Assembly (NCBI RefSeq): GCF_034087045.1 | Contig: NZ_CP139247.1 | Location: 4,986,001 to 5,050,000 of the forward strand | Length of the DNA stretch: 64,000 nucleotides | DNA from: Chitinophaga sancti | GTDB lineage: Bacteria; Bacteroidota; Bacteroidia; Chitinophagales; Chitinophagaceae | Direction: 5' to 3' | Part shown: positions 54,424-64,000 of the stretch, piece by piece | How the letters are laid out: every line of letters begins with the position of its first letter | Position numbering within the stretch: position 1 is the first letter of the stretch | Notes under the pieces: model-generated | Seen by the model: only the letters and a program-made list of their open reading frames with translations | Told to the model about the DNA's origin: nothing | Database searches by the model: none | Made by a program: the position numbers and the translations under genes

Positions 54424-54474
54424 GAATGTATCAAAACTTCTGTGAATCGCTTATCTCCATCCGAATTACCTAAA

Positions 54475-54510
54475 TATAAAAGGCACTTGCGAAAGCCAGT
54501 GCCTTTTATA
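54475..54510. terminator. Bidirectional terminator between SGNH and sdhB genes
   Basis: TATAAAAGGCACT (54475-54487) and AGTGCCTTTTATA (54498-54510) form a perfect 13-bp stem with a 10-base loop between two convergent genes. Confidence 0.85.
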
Positions 54511-54525
54511 TTTTAAACGTACCAT

Positions 54526-55272
54526 CTATTTTTTCAATAACCTGGCCCTGTTGTATTCGTAATTCATACGTGCAATATGAAGCACTGAAATACCTTGCGG
54601 ACATTCAACCTGGCAGGCTTCCGTATTCGAACAATGCCCGAAACCTTCCTCATCCATCTGTTGTATCATATTGACCACACGTGCAGCACGTTCTTCCTGC
54701 CCTTGCGGCAGGATTGATAACTGTGCGATCTTGGCAGCTGTAAAAAGAACGGCGCTTCCGTTCTTACATGTGGCTACACAGGCACCGCAACCAATGCAGG
54801 TGGCAGCGTCAAAGGCAGCTTCAGCTACCTGATGAGTCACACGTGTTGTATTAGCCTCCGGTGCCTGCCCGGTATTCACCGAAACAAATCCCCCGGAAGA
54901 TATAATACGATCAAAAGCCCTCCTGTCTACTTTCAGGTCCTTTCTTACCGGGAAGGCTGCTGTACGGAAAGGTTCGATAAGAATATTTTCCCCGTCTTTA
55001 AATTCACGCATATGCAACTGGCAGGTGGTGATATTTTTCACCGGGCCGTGCGCAATGCCGTTGATCATCACGCCGCATTGTCCGCAGATCCCTTCACGAC
55101 AATCATGATCAAATTCCACAGGGTCTCCGCCTGTCAGGATCAGGGTTTCATTCAGGTGGTCCAACATTTCCAGGAAGGACATATGTGGATTGATATTGTC
55201 TACGGTATAGTCAACTAATTTCCCTTCGGAATCAGTGTCTTTTTGTCTCCATATCTTAAGATGTAGTTTCAT
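54526..55272 (-). CDS. sdhB: Succinate dehydrogenase/fumarate reductase iron-sulfur subunit
   Basis: 248 residues carrying the three clusters that pass electrons from the flavoprotein to quinone: 2Fe-2S at CREGICGQC (58-66) plus C84, 4Fe-4S at CIGCGACVATC (159-169), and 3Fe-4S at CSNTEAC (214-220) plus C224. It follows sdhA by 6 bp and is the last gene of the porin-transporter-sdhCAB operon. Confidence 0.95.
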   Translation of the reverse strand: MKLHLKIWRQKDTDSEGKLVDYTVDNINPHMSFLEMLDHLNETLILTGGDPVEFDHDCREGICGQCGVMINGIAHGPVKNITTCQLHMREFKDGENILIEPFRTAAFPVRKDLKVDRRAFDRIISSGGFVSVNTGQAPEANTTRVTHQVAEAAFDAATCIGCGACVATCKNGSAVLFTAAKIAQLSILPQGQEERAARVVNMIQQMDEEGFGHCSNTEACQVECPQGISVLHIARMNYEYNRARLLKK

Positions 55273-55278
55273 CTCTGT

Positions 55279-57195
55279 TTATTTGTAACTGCGTACAGTT
55301 GGTTTAATGGTTTCAAAAATCAAGGGCTCTTTATGAAGGATGGGGGCAGCATTTTTCCCATTCCATTCCCAGGCTGAGATAAACTGGAATGCTGCATCAT
55401 TGCGCATAGCTTCTCCATCTGCTGTCTGGTATTCTTCCCTGAAATGTGCCCCACACGATTCGTTGCGGGTAAGCGCATCATAACACATCAGTTCACCCAG
55501 TTCCAGGTAATCTGCCACACGACCCGCTTTTTCCAGCTCGCTGTTCATCTGGTCCCCGCTACCCGGCACGCTGACGTTCTTATAAAAATCCTGTCGTAAT
55601 GCACCAATTTGTTCAATGGCCAGTTGAAGTCCCTGCTCAGTACGTACCAGGCCACAATATTCATATAATATCTTACCCAGGGTCCTGTGATAATCATCCA
55701 CTGTGCGATTCCCTTTGATGCCGGTCAATTGCCGGATTTGATTGCGTACCTGGTCTTCCGCCTCCTGGAAGGCTGGGTGTTGCGTACTGATCTTACCTGT
55801 TTTGACTTCATCTGCCAGGTAATTAGCTATCGTATAAGGTGCAATGAAATAACCGTCAACCGAAGCCTGTAAAAGGGAATTAGCCCCTAACCGATTGGCC
55901 CCATGATCAGCAAAATTTGCTTCCCCCAGGGCAAAAAGTCCCGGTATGGTCGTCATCAACTCATAATCTACCCAAAGCCCTCCCATAGAAAAATGAGCGG
56001 ATGGAGAAATCATCATCGGTTCTTTATAGGCATCATATCCCGTAATTTTGAGGTACATCTCAAAGAGATTACCGTATTTCTCACGGATCTTTTCCTGTCC
56101 CTGTTCCCGGATGGACCTGGCAAAATCCAGGTACACGGCATTTTTCAAAGGTCCTATACCGAAGCCTGCATCTATCCGTTCTTTTGCAGCACGTGAGGAG
56201 ATGTCCCTTGGCGCCAGGTTGCCAAAAGCAGGATATCTTCTTTCCAGGTAATAATCCCTTTCTTCTTCCGGGATGTCATTGGGCTTTCGTGGATCGTTCG
56301 CCTTCAGCGGTACCCATATACGTCCGTCATTACGTAAAGATTCGGACATTAATGTCAGCTTGGACTGATAGTCGCCTGATTGCGGAAGTGAGGTAGGATG
56401 AATTTGTATCCAACTTGGGCTGGCCATAAGCGATCCTTTTTTGTGAGCCCGCCAGATAGCCGAACCATTGCATCCCATGGCGAGCGTGGAAAGGAAATAA
56501 ATCTTTCCATAACCTCCCGTAGCTAATACTACTGCATGGGCAGCGTGCCGCCCGATCTCTCCCGTATCCAGGTTACGGACGATGACACCCCTGGCTTTCC
56601 CATCTACCAGGACCACGTCCAGCATTTCATGCCTTGCAAATAGTTTCACGGTTCCTTTACCTACCTGCCGCATCAGTGCCTGATAAGCGCCCAGCAGGAG
56701 CTGTTGTCCCGTTTGGCCTCTCGAATAGAATGTCCGGCTAACCTGTACTCCTCCGAAAGACCGGTTATTGAGATAGCCACCGTATTCCCTGCCAAAGGGC
56801 ACGCCCTGGGCCACAGCCTGATCAATAAGGTTGACAGAACACTCCGCCATCCGGTATACATTGGCTTCCCTGGATCTGAAATCGCCACCTTTCAGGGTAT
56901 CTGCAAACATTCTGTATATACTGTCACCATCATTTTTGTAGTTCTTTGCAGCATTCACACCTCCCTGGGCGGCTACTGAATGGGCTCTTCTTGGCGTATC
57001 CTGGAAGCAGAACGATGAAACCTGGTATCCCATCTCTCCCAGGGAAGCAGCCACGGAGCTTCCGGCAAGCCCTGTACCAATTACGATGACTTCCAGTTTC
57101 TTCCGGTTTGCCGGGTTTACAAGTTTGGCTGTTCTCTTATACGCTGACCACTTGTCCTGCAACGGACCTTCCGGTATTTTTGCATCCAATCTCAT
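55279..57195 (-). CDS. sdhA: Succinate dehydrogenase/fumarate reductase flavoprotein subunit
   Basis: 638 residues. FAD-binding Rossmann motif [20 protein letters not shown] near residue 37; covalent-FAD histidine in [15 protein letters not shown]; catalytic-site motifs HPTSLPQSG and PRDISSRA; substrate/FAD region [10 protein letters not shown] and [20 protein letters not shown]. The sequence is of the Bacteroidota/Epsilonproteobacteria-like subtype paired with a single five-helix cytochrome b. It lies between sdhC (12 bp) and sdhB (6 bp). Confidence 0.96.
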   Translation of the reverse strand: MRLDAKIPEGPLQDKWSAYKRTAKLVNPANRKKLEVIVIGTGLAGSSVAASLGEMGYQVSSFCFQDTPRRAHSVAAQGGVNAAKNYKNDGDSIYRMFADTLKGGDFRSREANVYRMAECSVNLIDQAVAQGVPFGREYGGYLNNRSFGGVQVSRTFYSRGQTGQQLLLGAYQALMRQVGKGTVKLFARHEMLDVVLVDGKARGVIVRNLDTGEIGRHAAHAVVLATGGYGKIYFLSTLAMGCNGSAIWRAHKKGSLMASPSWIQIHPTSLPQSGDYQSKLTLMSESLRNDGRIWVPLKANDPRKPNDIPEEERDYYLERRYPAFGNLAPRDISSRAAKERIDAGFGIGPLKNAVYLDFARSIREQGQEKIREKYGNLFEMYLKITGYDAYKEPMMISPSAHFSMGGLWVDYELMTTIPGLFALGEANFADHGANRLGANSLLQASVDGYFIAPYTIANYLADEVKTGKISTQHPAFQEAEDQVRNQIRQLTGIKGNRTVDDYHRTLGKILYEYCGLVRTEQGLQLAIEQIGALRQDFYKNVSVPGSGDQMNSELEKAGRVADYLELGELMCYDALTRNESCGAHFREEYQTADGEAMRNDAAFQFISAWEWNGKNAAPILHKEPLIFETIKPTVRSYK

Positions 57196-57207
57196 AACAT
57201 AGTGAAT

Positions 57208-57858
57208 TTAATGAGTGAAATAAATGTACAGGGGCATTAGTGCGAATCCTCCGCAGATCACTATTGCATACGCAACACCTGCCCGCTGTAACCATTTTAC
57301 ATACCTGGGATGATAGATGCCCAACGTACGCACGGCGCTGTGCACCCCGTGCGCCAGGTGATAAAACAATGCAACCATCGATACGACATATATTATCACG
57401 ATCCACCATTGTTGAAATGCTGTTATTACCAGTGTGTACAGATCTTTATTACCGTCTTTGTCCAGCTGAAGTGCACCAAACTTGTAATGGTACCAGAAGT
57501 TTTGAAAGTGCAGTACCAGGAAAAGCAGGATAACAAAACCCAGTATCCCCATGTTCCGGCTATACCATTTGCTCGCCCTGCCACGTCTGTCAGCTTTGTA
57601 GGCTCCTCCCGACTTCCTGTTTTGATACGTTATGAACAATGCATCCACGGCATGTGCAATGATACAGCTGTAAAGCCCGTAGGAAACAATCTTAATGAAT
57701 ATGTTGCCCGATAGAAAATGCGAGTATGCATTAAAGTTATGCTGTGCTGTTTCAGGTGGTAAAAAAAGCTGCAAATTCCCCAAAAAGTGGATGACCAGAA
57801 AAAAGCAAAGGAATAGCCCGGTCAGGCACATGATGATCTTCCTTGTTACAGTATTCAA
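57208..57858 (-). CDS. sdhC: Succinate dehydrogenase cytochrome b subunit
   Basis: About 217 residues with five hydrophobic helices, anchoring the enzyme and carrying heme b. Helix I (KIIMCLTGLFLCFFLVIHFLGNLQLF) and later histidines in IAHAVDA, VLHFQNFWYHYKFG and FYHLAHGVHSAVRTLG are the expected heme ligands. The frame is open far upstream into the transporter gene; the most likely start is TTG at 57858, which leaves the usual short N-terminus before helix I. It begins 38 bp after the transporter stop. Confidence 0.88.
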   Translation of the reverse strand: MNTVTRKIIMCLTGLFLCFFLVIHFLGNLQLFLPPETAQHNFNAYSHFLSGNIFIKIVSYGLYSCIIAHAVDALFITYQNRKSGGAYKADRRGRASKWYSRNMGILGFVILLFLVLHFQNFWYHYKFGALQLDKDGNKDLYTLVITAFQQWWIVIIYVVSMVALFYHLAHGVHSAVRTLGIYHPRYVKWLQRAGVAYAIVICGGFALMPLYIYFTH

Positions 57859-57896
57859 AATCTGTCTATTTATGACGTAATCCGGACTGACTGCTA

Positions 57897-59327
57897 TTAA
57901 TAATAACCAATCAGCTTCATCCATCCGCCTCCAACGGCCATATAGATGACTAGTAAAACCAACCCGATTTCCAGGCCGAGCAGCCACCACGATTTAAGGT
58001 CCACATAACCGCTGCCGAAAAAGACCGGCGCTGGCCCGTGTCCATAATGAGTGAGTACCCCATATATAGAACCCAAAAAGCCCAGCATCATTGCCAGCAA
58101 CATGGGCGGGATGCCAACGGAAACACCTACCGTTAACAGTGCGGCATACATTGCCGCCACATGTGCGGTAGCGCTGGCGAAAATATAATGACTAAAAAAA
58201 TAAACCGCGATGATCACAGGGAATGCTATGCCCCATGATAAGCCACCAATCTGTGTTTTGACTAACTCACTAAACCATCCGATAAATCCTAAATCGTTCA
58301 GTGAGCTTGCCATCATTACTAAAACTGCAAACCAGACAATGGTGTCCCATGCGCCTTTTTCACCCTTGATATCTTCCCAGGTAAGTACAGATGTCAGCAA
58401 GAGCAGTGAAAGCCCTATAAAGGCCGTAGTGGTTGCATCTATTTTGAACATGTCGCCGGTAATCCACAAAGCCAGCAGTACAAAAAAAGCAACCAACATC
58501 AGCCATTCATTTTTAGTCACAGGCCCCATCTCCTTCAACTTCTCAGTAGCCATGGCAGGTGCATCCTGTGTTCTTTTCAGTTCCGGCGGGTATAATTTAT
58601 ACAGCACCAGGGGCACCATGATGAAAGCGACTATGCCAGGAACAAAGCCGGCAACCGCCCAGGACATCCAGGAAATATTGATACCTAAATCAGCGGCAAA
58701 CTTCTGACACATGGGATTACTGGCAGTGCCGGTAAGAAACATGGAAGAAGCGATAAGGTTCATGTAATAACTGTTCAATGTCAGGAATGAACCCAATTTC
58801 CTGTGTGTTTCTGGTTTATCAGGCAATGACCCGAAATTCATGGCCATGGATTTCATGATAGGGTAGATAATGCCACCTCCCCTGGCAGTATTGCTGGGAA
58901 TAGCAGGGGCCAGGCAAAGATCAGCCAACCCCAGTCCGTAAGCCAGGCCAAGAGAACTTTTACCAAAAACTTTGATAAAAAGGAATGCAATACGATTACC
59001 TAACCCGGTTTTGATAAAACCTCTTGCAATAAAAAAGGAAATCCCGATCAGCCAGATCACTTTATCACCAAACCCCTTCAGGGCCAGTGTAATGGATTTG
59101 CCGGCTTCACCCGGAGCCAGCACCTGTGTAACGGCGGTGATGCCAAGAGCGATCATACACATCGTACCCATCGGGGCGGCTTTTAATATAATGCCCAATA
59201 TGGTGGATATGAATATTGCGAAAAGATGCCATGCCTCAGGTTTAACTCCCTGAGGGGCGGGAATAAACCAGATAACCACACCGATTACCAGGGTTATTAT
59301 AGCGTTCTTTAGATTAATTTCTTTCAT
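57897..59327 (-). CDS. DASS-family di/tricarboxylate transporter
   Basis: 476-residue inner-membrane carrier with about a dozen helices, of the CitT/TtdT/SodiT group that moves succinate, malate, tartrate, citrate or 2-oxoglutarate. Signatures: PSNTARGGGIIYPIMKS, SMFLTGTASNPMCQKFA, SHYIFASATAHVAAMY and LTHYGHGPAPVFFGSGYV. Its place directly before sdhCAB suggests C4-dicarboxylate uptake or exchange feeding that enzyme. The porin gene lies 44 bp upstream on the same strand. Confidence 0.92.
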   Translation of the reverse strand: MKEINLKNAIITLVIGVVIWFIPAPQGVKPEAWHLFAIFISTILGIILKAAPMGTMCMIALGITAVTQVLAPGEAGKSITLALKGFGDKVIWLIGISFFIARGFIKTGLGNRIAFLFIKVFGKSSLGLAYGLGLADLCLAPAIPSNTARGGGIIYPIMKSMAMNFGSLPDKPETHRKLGSFLTLNSYYMNLIASSMFLTGTASNPMCQKFAADLGINISWMSWAVAGFVPGIVAFIMVPLVLYKLYPPELKRTQDAPAMATEKLKEMGPVTKNEWLMLVAFFVLLALWITGDMFKIDATTTAFIGLSLLLLTSVLTWEDIKGEKGAWDTIVWFAVLVMMASSLNDLGFIGWFSELVKTQIGGLSWGIAFPVIIAVYFFSHYIFASATAHVAAMYAALLTVGVSVGIPPMLLAMMLGFLGSIYGVLTHYGHGPAPVFFGSGYVDLKSWWLLGLEIGLVLLVIYMAVGGGWMKLIGYY

Positions 59328-59371
59328 GATACACTGTTTTTATAATATTGTTGATATGGTAACCTGCAGTA

Positions 59372-60526
59372 CTAAAACCTGCTTTGCAACTGGAGTATAA
59401 GCGTATTGCTATTATGTTCTGTTGTATTATCTGTTTCCTTATTATATCTTTCCATTATCAGGCCCAGCTGTATTCTGGCATCATAGTTCTTCAGGAAACC
59501 CAAACTGATCATTGGCGTGAAACTATGTCTTGGATTAGGGTTCAGTTTGTAATTGACATCCATATACTCGTACCGGATGGAACACTCGATTGAACTAAGA
59601 TTTTTATAATTGATATCATATCGCAGGTTGGGCAGAAAATAAACCGCCCGCATCATATAGTCGCCTAAGTGGCTTGCCCTGTCTGCTTCCTTAAGGGAAT
59701 AATACATGACATGATTGACTCCCTGTTTGGCTTCGGCCTGCATATCAAGCCCCCACTTTTCGTTGAACTTTATGTTTCCTGTTAAATCAATACCCAGGGC
59801 ATGTACATCTTTCCGGAATACCTTACCATATCCGCCGTTTAAGCCCAGCTTTACCCCGTTCTTTGAAAACAGGTCAAATACCAGCCTGGACATCAGCTGT
59901 TTCCCGTTATCTTTGTCCTTTGGCTGGTTCCTGCCATTCCCGTTGACGATAGCAATGGAATACTGTGTGCCTAATTGACCTATTTTAATATCTCCCATTA
60001 TAGCTGCCCCTTCCTGGAAACTGGTCCAGCCATTCTTTGCAAACTCGTAGTATTGATTGGAATAGTCCATGGATTTGATCACATCAACCGGGTAGGTTTC
60101 CTCTATACCAAACCATGGCCTGAATTGTCCAAAGACCAGGTTAAGCCCGGGACTAAAGCTGTATTTCATGTAGGCGTTTTCCAGCACTTTGTTTTTCGGG
60201 TCTGATTTAAAGTCGGCCAGGTTCGCCAGTACAACCACCTCTGTGCGTTTGGTCAATTTTACCTGTACCTGTAAACGTACCCGTTTCAAATCAAAATCGT
60301 TACTCGTGTATTCATCATCAGTATGATGTAAACCATCTATGTCTACATGGTTTGTCAGTGACGTTACATACCGTGCCTGCAATAAGCCTTTGAACAGGAA
60401 TTGAGGGTATTTCTCTTTAGGTTTTTCTTTACTGACTTTAACAGTATCCTGTTGTTGTGCAAAAGCTGGTACAACACATGCCACCGTAAATAGTAGCACC
60501 AGAATTTTCATTTTCACTGTTCTCAT
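59372..60526 (-). CDS. Outer-membrane porin (OprP/OprO-like)
   Basis: About 384 residues from the ATG at 60526, with a signal peptide (cleavage near PAFAQQ). Alternating beta strands fill the protein, with FLFKGLLQARYVTS, FDLKRVRLQVQVKLTKRTEVVVLANLADF, LNLVFGQFRPWFGIEE and a C-terminal TLILQLQSRF ending in Phe, as in barrel porins. The family is named phosphate-selective, but here its operon points to dicarboxylates. First gene of the operon; the frame is open upstream to 60634. Confidence 0.85.
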   Translation of the reverse strand: MRTVKMKILVLLFTVACVVPAFAQQQDTVKVSKEKPKEKYPQFLFKGLLQARYVTSLTNHVDIDGLHHTDDEYTSNDFDLKRVRLQVQVKLTKRTEVVVLANLADFKSDPKNKVLENAYMKYSFSPGLNLVFGQFRPWFGIEETYPVDVIKSMDYSNQYYEFAKNGWTSFQEGAAIMGDIKIGQLGTQYSIAIVNGNGRNQPKDKDNGKQLMSRLVFDLFSKNGVKLGLNGGYGKVFRKDVHALGIDLTGNIKFNEKWGLDMQAEAKQGVNHVMYYSLKEADRASHLGDYMMRAVYFLPNLRYDINYKNLSSIECSIRYEYMDVNYKLNPNPRHSFTPMISLGFLKNYDARIQLGLIMERYNKETDNTTEHNSNTLILQLQSRF

Positions 60527-60660
60527 AACAAAAGATTTATGGTTAAAAACGCGCTCTGGAAATAGCATTAAAGCTAAGACGCGACGAATCAGGAAAATAG
60601 AACCATCATCATATCTAAACAGAATGAAAGTCATGTTTGGAAGCTCCTCTTATAGCAAAA

Positions 60661-60700
60661 AAAAACGGGATGCATCAAAACTATGATACATCCCGTTTTT
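60661..60700 (-). terminator. Terminator after the RND transporter gene
   Basis: AAAAACGGGATGCATCA (60661-60677) pairs with TGATACATCCCGTTTTT (60684-60700) with one mismatch and a 6-base loop. On the minus strand the stem is followed by more T. It lies 33 bp after the RND stop and upstream of the porin gene. Confidence 0.85.
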
Positions 60701-60732
60701 ATATTGTCCGCTGCCGCCTTAATTGCCGTTTA

Positions 60733-63700
60733 TCAGTACATCAGTTTATACACCACCGGCGTCACTACTCTCGACAACAACGTCGAACTAATCAACCCGC
60801 CGATCAACACGATCGCCAACGGCGCTATCAAAGGATTCGTACTGATCGCGATCGGTATCAACCCGCCTATCGCCGTCAATGATGTCAGCACTATCGGCAG
60901 GAACCTGATCTCACCCGCCTCCCGGATGGCCTCATCCAGCGACTTACCCTGCTCTCTCAACTGGTTCGTAAAGTCTACCAGCAATATTGTATTCTTCACC
61001 TCAATCCCCGCCAGCGCAATCATACCAATGATTGCCACAAAAGACAAGGAATTGCCCGTCATCCATAAAGCTACTGCCGCTCCTACAACCCCCAATGGGA
61101 TGACTGACAATACTACAAACGTGCTCTTGAATGTCCTGAACTCCAATATCAGCACCGCTATAAACATAAACACCGTCAGGATAATAATACTGGTAAAATC
61201 CCCAAATGAATCCTTCCTTGATTCTATCTCACCGCCCATCTCATAAGAATACCCCTTTGGCAACTGCATCGCATCCATCTTCGCTATCACATCATTCAGC
61301 ACCTTATCCACCAATACTCCCTTATCTACAAAAGCCGTTACAGATACCACTCTTCGCTTCTCCTGGTGACTGATACTGATCGGAGAGTTCTCCATTTTCA
61401 AATCTGCCACCTGGCTCAAAGGAATCGCCTTTCCATCATTGTTATTTACATACAGACTGTTGAACACATCCATCGTTGGTCTGCCCTCCTTATTCCTCGT
61501 CAGCAAAATGTCGTAGTCATTATCATTGCTATCTGCATAGTGCCCCAGGTTCAAACCTGCTACTGCCAGTCTCACCGTACGATCTATATTCAGACTTGGA
61601 ATACCCAGCTGCTGCGCCTTCTCTTTATTGATTACCACCCGGATATCGCTCTTCAGCAACTTCACAGGATTGTCTACATAAATAGTACCCGGTGTTTTCC
61701 GCAACATTTCTTCTGCACGACCCGCTAACGTTCTCAGTGAATCCAGGTTATCGCCGAACAACCTGATCTCTACCGGTGCCGGTAAGGCAGGTCCCTGCTC
61801 AAAGTTTTTCACTTCTACTTTCGCACCCGGATAAGGTGTCCACAGCTGCCGTAGTTTATCAATTAATACCAGTTTCTTTTCAGGAGAGGTCTCGGGTTTC
61901 AACTGTACAAAGATCTGTGCATAGTCACTTCTTTCATGCTCCTGTATAATATTATAATACACCCGTGGATTACCCCTGCCTATATTCGTAGAAAAGTATT
62001 GTATATCCTTTTCATTCTTTAACACCTTCTCCACTTCCAGCGCAATCTGCCGTGTATAGGGCAGGTTAGACTGTGCCGGTGTTGTAATATTGATGAGGAA
62101 CTGTGGCTTTTCTGAAGCGGGGAATAACCCAAATCCTATTATTTTGAACAGGTAAATAGAACCGGCAAAAATGATCACTGTCGCTGCGATAGTTAATAGA
62201 GGGCGCCTCAGTGCTCCATCCAGCAATTTACTGTAACTGCCATGGATCAGGCGTTTCAACCCACGCATAAAGATATTACCATCCGGATGACCGGTATGCG
62301 CTTTCAACAATTTGCTACTCAGGAAAGGAATGATTGTCAATGATACAAGCATGGAGGCCAGTACACTAAAGATTACTGCCAGCGGTAAACCCCTGATAAA
62401 ATCACCGGAACCTTCAGGCATAAATACCAGTGGCATAAAGGCAATGATCAATGCTGCCGTACACCCGATTACTGCCAGTCCAATCTGCTTGGTCGCTTTC
62501 AGTGTCGCCTCCATTCTGTTATGCCCTTCCAGCATCCATCGCTCAATATTTTCAACCACCACAATACTATCATCCACCAGCAAACCCAACGCTACCACCA
62601 AACCAACAATACTCAGCTGGTTCAGGTTATAACCAAATACATTCAGCAATATGATCCCAATAGACAAAGACAGCGGAATAGAGATCATCACAATCAGCGC
62701 TGGCCTGAAACCTAGTGGCAACAGGGTCACCGCCACCAGCAGGATCGCAATAATAAAGTCTTCGCCCAGCCCACTCAGTCGCCTGTTTACATTTTGTGCC
62801 TGATCAAAATTTTCTACCAGGTCAATATTAGCCGGCAATTTTTTCTTAAACTGCTCAATCACCGGGCCATACACCTGCTTTGTCTTACTGATATTCTCAC
62901 CTTCTTTTTGCGCAGCCACCAGGAATATACAGCGATGTGCATTCAGGCGGGTAGCATACGTTTCATCATTAAAACCATAATATACATTCGCAATATCCCG
63001 CAGAAAAATATTCTTATTACTATTTACATTGATCACTGTATTCCTGATCTCATCCAGTGATTTATAGCTACCGCTACTCTTGATATTGTAAGTGCGATTC
63101 CCTGCATCAATGCTACCACCTGGGATGTTCGCCATTTCTCCCTGCAAACTACTGATCACACTGTTCACAGAAATTCCCATCTGTGCAATCTTCTCCATCT
63201 GCAATTCAATCCGCACCTGTCTGCCAGGTACACCATGAATCTCTACATTTTTCAGTTCCTTCAGTCTTTCCAGTTCATCCTGCAATTTCTCAGCATAATA
63301 TTGCAGTTTGTCCATGGACGCATTTTCAGATACAAGGCCCAGTTGCAGGATATTTACATCACTTGGTTGGAACCGCATCACTTCAATGCGTATATTTTCT
63401 GGCAGTTCTCCGCGTTTACCATTTACCACACGCAGCACTTCCTGGTACTTTTCATTTACATCGCTGCTATATTTATATTCTACCCTGATCACGGCCAGAC
63501 CATCGCCAATAGAGGTACGCAACCTTTTTACATTCTCCTGTGCATAGAGTTCTTTTTCGAGTGGATCTACCACGAGGTCTTCCATATCTTTCGGACTGGT
63601 ACCGGGATACACGACTACCACAGAGTAAGTAGGCGCATGCATTTCCGGGTCTTCGGAACGGGGCATATTAAGGATCGTCGTGATGCCCAGTGTAATAATC

Positions 63701-63759
63701 ATGATAAAGATGACCAGGGTAAACTGGTAATTCTTTACCGCATATGTTGAAATTTTCAT
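60733..63759 (-). CDS. RND-family efflux pump inner-membrane component
   Basis: 1008 residues of the AcrB/CusA-like RND superfamily. N-terminal helix TLVIFIMIITLGITTI, then MPRSEDPEMHAPTYSVVVVYPGTSP, PGRQVRIEL and the helix 4 proton-relay motif GLLVDDSIVVVENIERWM. A second repeat of membrane helices follows (YLFKIIGFGLFPASEKPQF, then ALAGIEVKNTILLVDF). The HME/MMPL-like spacing and lack of DDSI variants suggest drug or metabolite export. Its adaptor gene is just upstream at the window edge. Some RND pumps in Bacteroidota lack a linked TolC. Confidence 0.95.
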   Translation of the reverse strand: MKISTYAVKNYQFTLVIFIMIITLGITTILNMPRSEDPEMHAPTYSVVVVYPGTSPKDMEDLVVDPLEKELYAQENVKRLRTSIGDGLAVIRVEYKYSSDVNEKYQEVLRVVNGKRGELPENIRIEVMRFQPSDVNILQLGLVSENASMDKLQYYAEKLQDELERLKELKNVEIHGVPGRQVRIELQMEKIAQMGISVNSVISSLQGEMANIPGGSIDAGNRTYNIKSSGSYKSLDEIRNTVINVNSNKNIFLRDIANVYYGFNDETYATRLNAHRCIFLVAAQKEGENISKTKQVYGPVIEQFKKKLPANIDLVENFDQAQNVNRRLSGLGEDFIIAILLVAVTLLPLGFRPALIVMISIPLSLSIGIILLNVFGYNLNQLSIVGLVVALGLLVDDSIVVVENIERWMLEGHNRMEATLKATKQIGLAVIGCTAALIIAFMPLVFMPEGSGDFIRGLPLAVIFSVLASMLVSLTIIPFLSSKLLKAHTGHPDGNIFMRGLKRLIHGSYSKLLDGALRRPLLTIAATVIIFAGSIYLFKIIGFGLFPASEKPQFLINITTPAQSNLPYTRQIALEVEKVLKNEKDIQYFSTNIGRGNPRVYYNIIQEHERSDYAQIFVQLKPETSPEKKLVLIDKLRQLWTPYPGAKVEVKNFEQGPALPAPVEIRLFGDNLDSLRTLAGRAEEMLRKTPGTIYVDNPVKLLKSDIRVVINKEKAQQLGIPSLNIDRTVRLAVAGLNLGHYADSNDNDYDILLTRNKEGRPTMDVFNSLYVNNNDGKAIPLSQVADLKMENSPISISHQEKRRVVSVTAFVDKGVLVDKVLNDVIAKMDAMQLPKGYSYEMGGEIESRKDSFGDFTSIIILTVFMFIAVLILEFRTFKSTFVVLSVIPLGVVGAAVALWMTGNSLSFVAIIGMIALAGIEVKNTILLVDFTNQLREQGKSLDEAIREAGEIRFLPIVLTSLTAIGGLIPIAISTNPLIAPLAIVLIGGLISSTLLSRVVTPVVYKLMY

Positions 63760-63784
63760 GTGCTGATAGTTGAAACGGTTAAAC

Positions 63785-64000
63785 TTATTTTACACTGATC
63801 GGACTGCCATCAGTGAGATAAGCACTGCCGGAAATAATGAGTGCACCTGCCTGTTCCAGACCTTTGGTAATGATCACCTGGTCTTTTTCCATACCACCGA
63901 TGGTCACGGTGACCTTCTTTGCCGTTTTATTATCGTTGGTGATGAATACATAACCAGTACTGCCATCGCCTTCCATCAGGGCTTCGTAAGGGATAGCCCA
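63785..64000 (-). CDS. RND efflux periplasmic adaptor subunit, C-terminal part
   Basis: The frame continues to the window edge, so only the last 71 residues are seen. They form the membrane-proximal beta-roll of an HlyD/AcrA-like adaptor: WAIPYEALM, VFITNDNKTAKKVTVTIGG, DQVIITKGLEQAGALIISG and a final GSPISVK. It precedes the RND gene by 25 bp and should link that pump to an outer-membrane channel. Confidence 0.85.
   Translation of the reverse strand, partial: WAIPYEALMEGDGSTGYVFITNDNKTAKKVTVTIGGMEKDQVIITKGLEQAGALIISGSAYLTDGSPISVK

Overview
The window is a 64 kb stretch of a Bacteroidota chromosome, most likely a Chitinophaga-type member of the Chitinophagaceae. Evidence: a full-length SprA (type IX secretion translocon and gliding protein), a SusC/SusD pair, a FecR anti-sigma protein, a protein ending in a type IX sorting domain, a large set of secreted glycan-active enzymes, weak or absent Shine-Dalgarno sequences, and a few sites resembling the Bacteroidota -7 element TAnnTTTG. 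No rRNA, tRNA, phage, insertion sequence or CRISPR array was seen.

Layout. 1-6.4 kb: end of an MBL-fold hydrolase, a GH16-like lipoprotein, an NhaP-type antiporter, a two-gene sulfation cassette (APS kinase and sulfotransferase), and a rhamnogalacturonan pair in which the PL11 lyase is truncated but the acetylesterase is intact. 6.4-9.8 kb: a NarL-type regulator, a Tat-exported sugar isomerase-like protein and a secreted PI-PLC-like protein. 10-21.7 kb: sprA, a YfhO-type membrane protein, a CorC/HlyC-type CBS protein and an HxlR regulator with a candidate operator. 22-30.5 kb: an alpha-galactosidase overlapping an OmpA protein, then susC and susD. 30.7-35.3 kb: an orphan histidine kinase and several small or single-domain genes. 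35.4-40.6 kb: an Hpt protein with a sigma-54 activator, a 1.7 kb gene-free repeat region, a glycosyltransferase and a receiver with a C-terminal membrane helix. 40.7-50.2 kb: an RhlE-type helicase, MscS, a VOC protein, a two-gene surface cassette (sorting-domain protein plus a modular OmpA protein) and a GH92 enzyme. 50.5-54.4 kb: an orphan FecR, a response regulator without the phospho-acceptor Asp, a small transcript candidate and an SGNH hydrolase. 54.5-60.5 kb: a porin, dicarboxylate transporter and SdhCAB operon. 60.7-64 kb: an RND efflux pump.

The strongest non-gene signal is short tandem repeats (44-52 bp units) between genes. In two places the repeat unit is a copy of the 3' end of the adjacent coding sequence including its stop codon (nhaP-like and mscS-like genes), and a third gene (MBL) shows a related partial duplication. 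The largest array, 16 units at about 37.68-38.48 kb, is almost free of G on the + strand and sits among several GGGGCC hairpins. I found no clear undescribed defence or biosynthetic system. The best candidates for new biology are this repeat behaviour, the sulfation cassette, the Hpt/sigma-54/membrane-receiver cluster, and the modular OmpA surface cassette.
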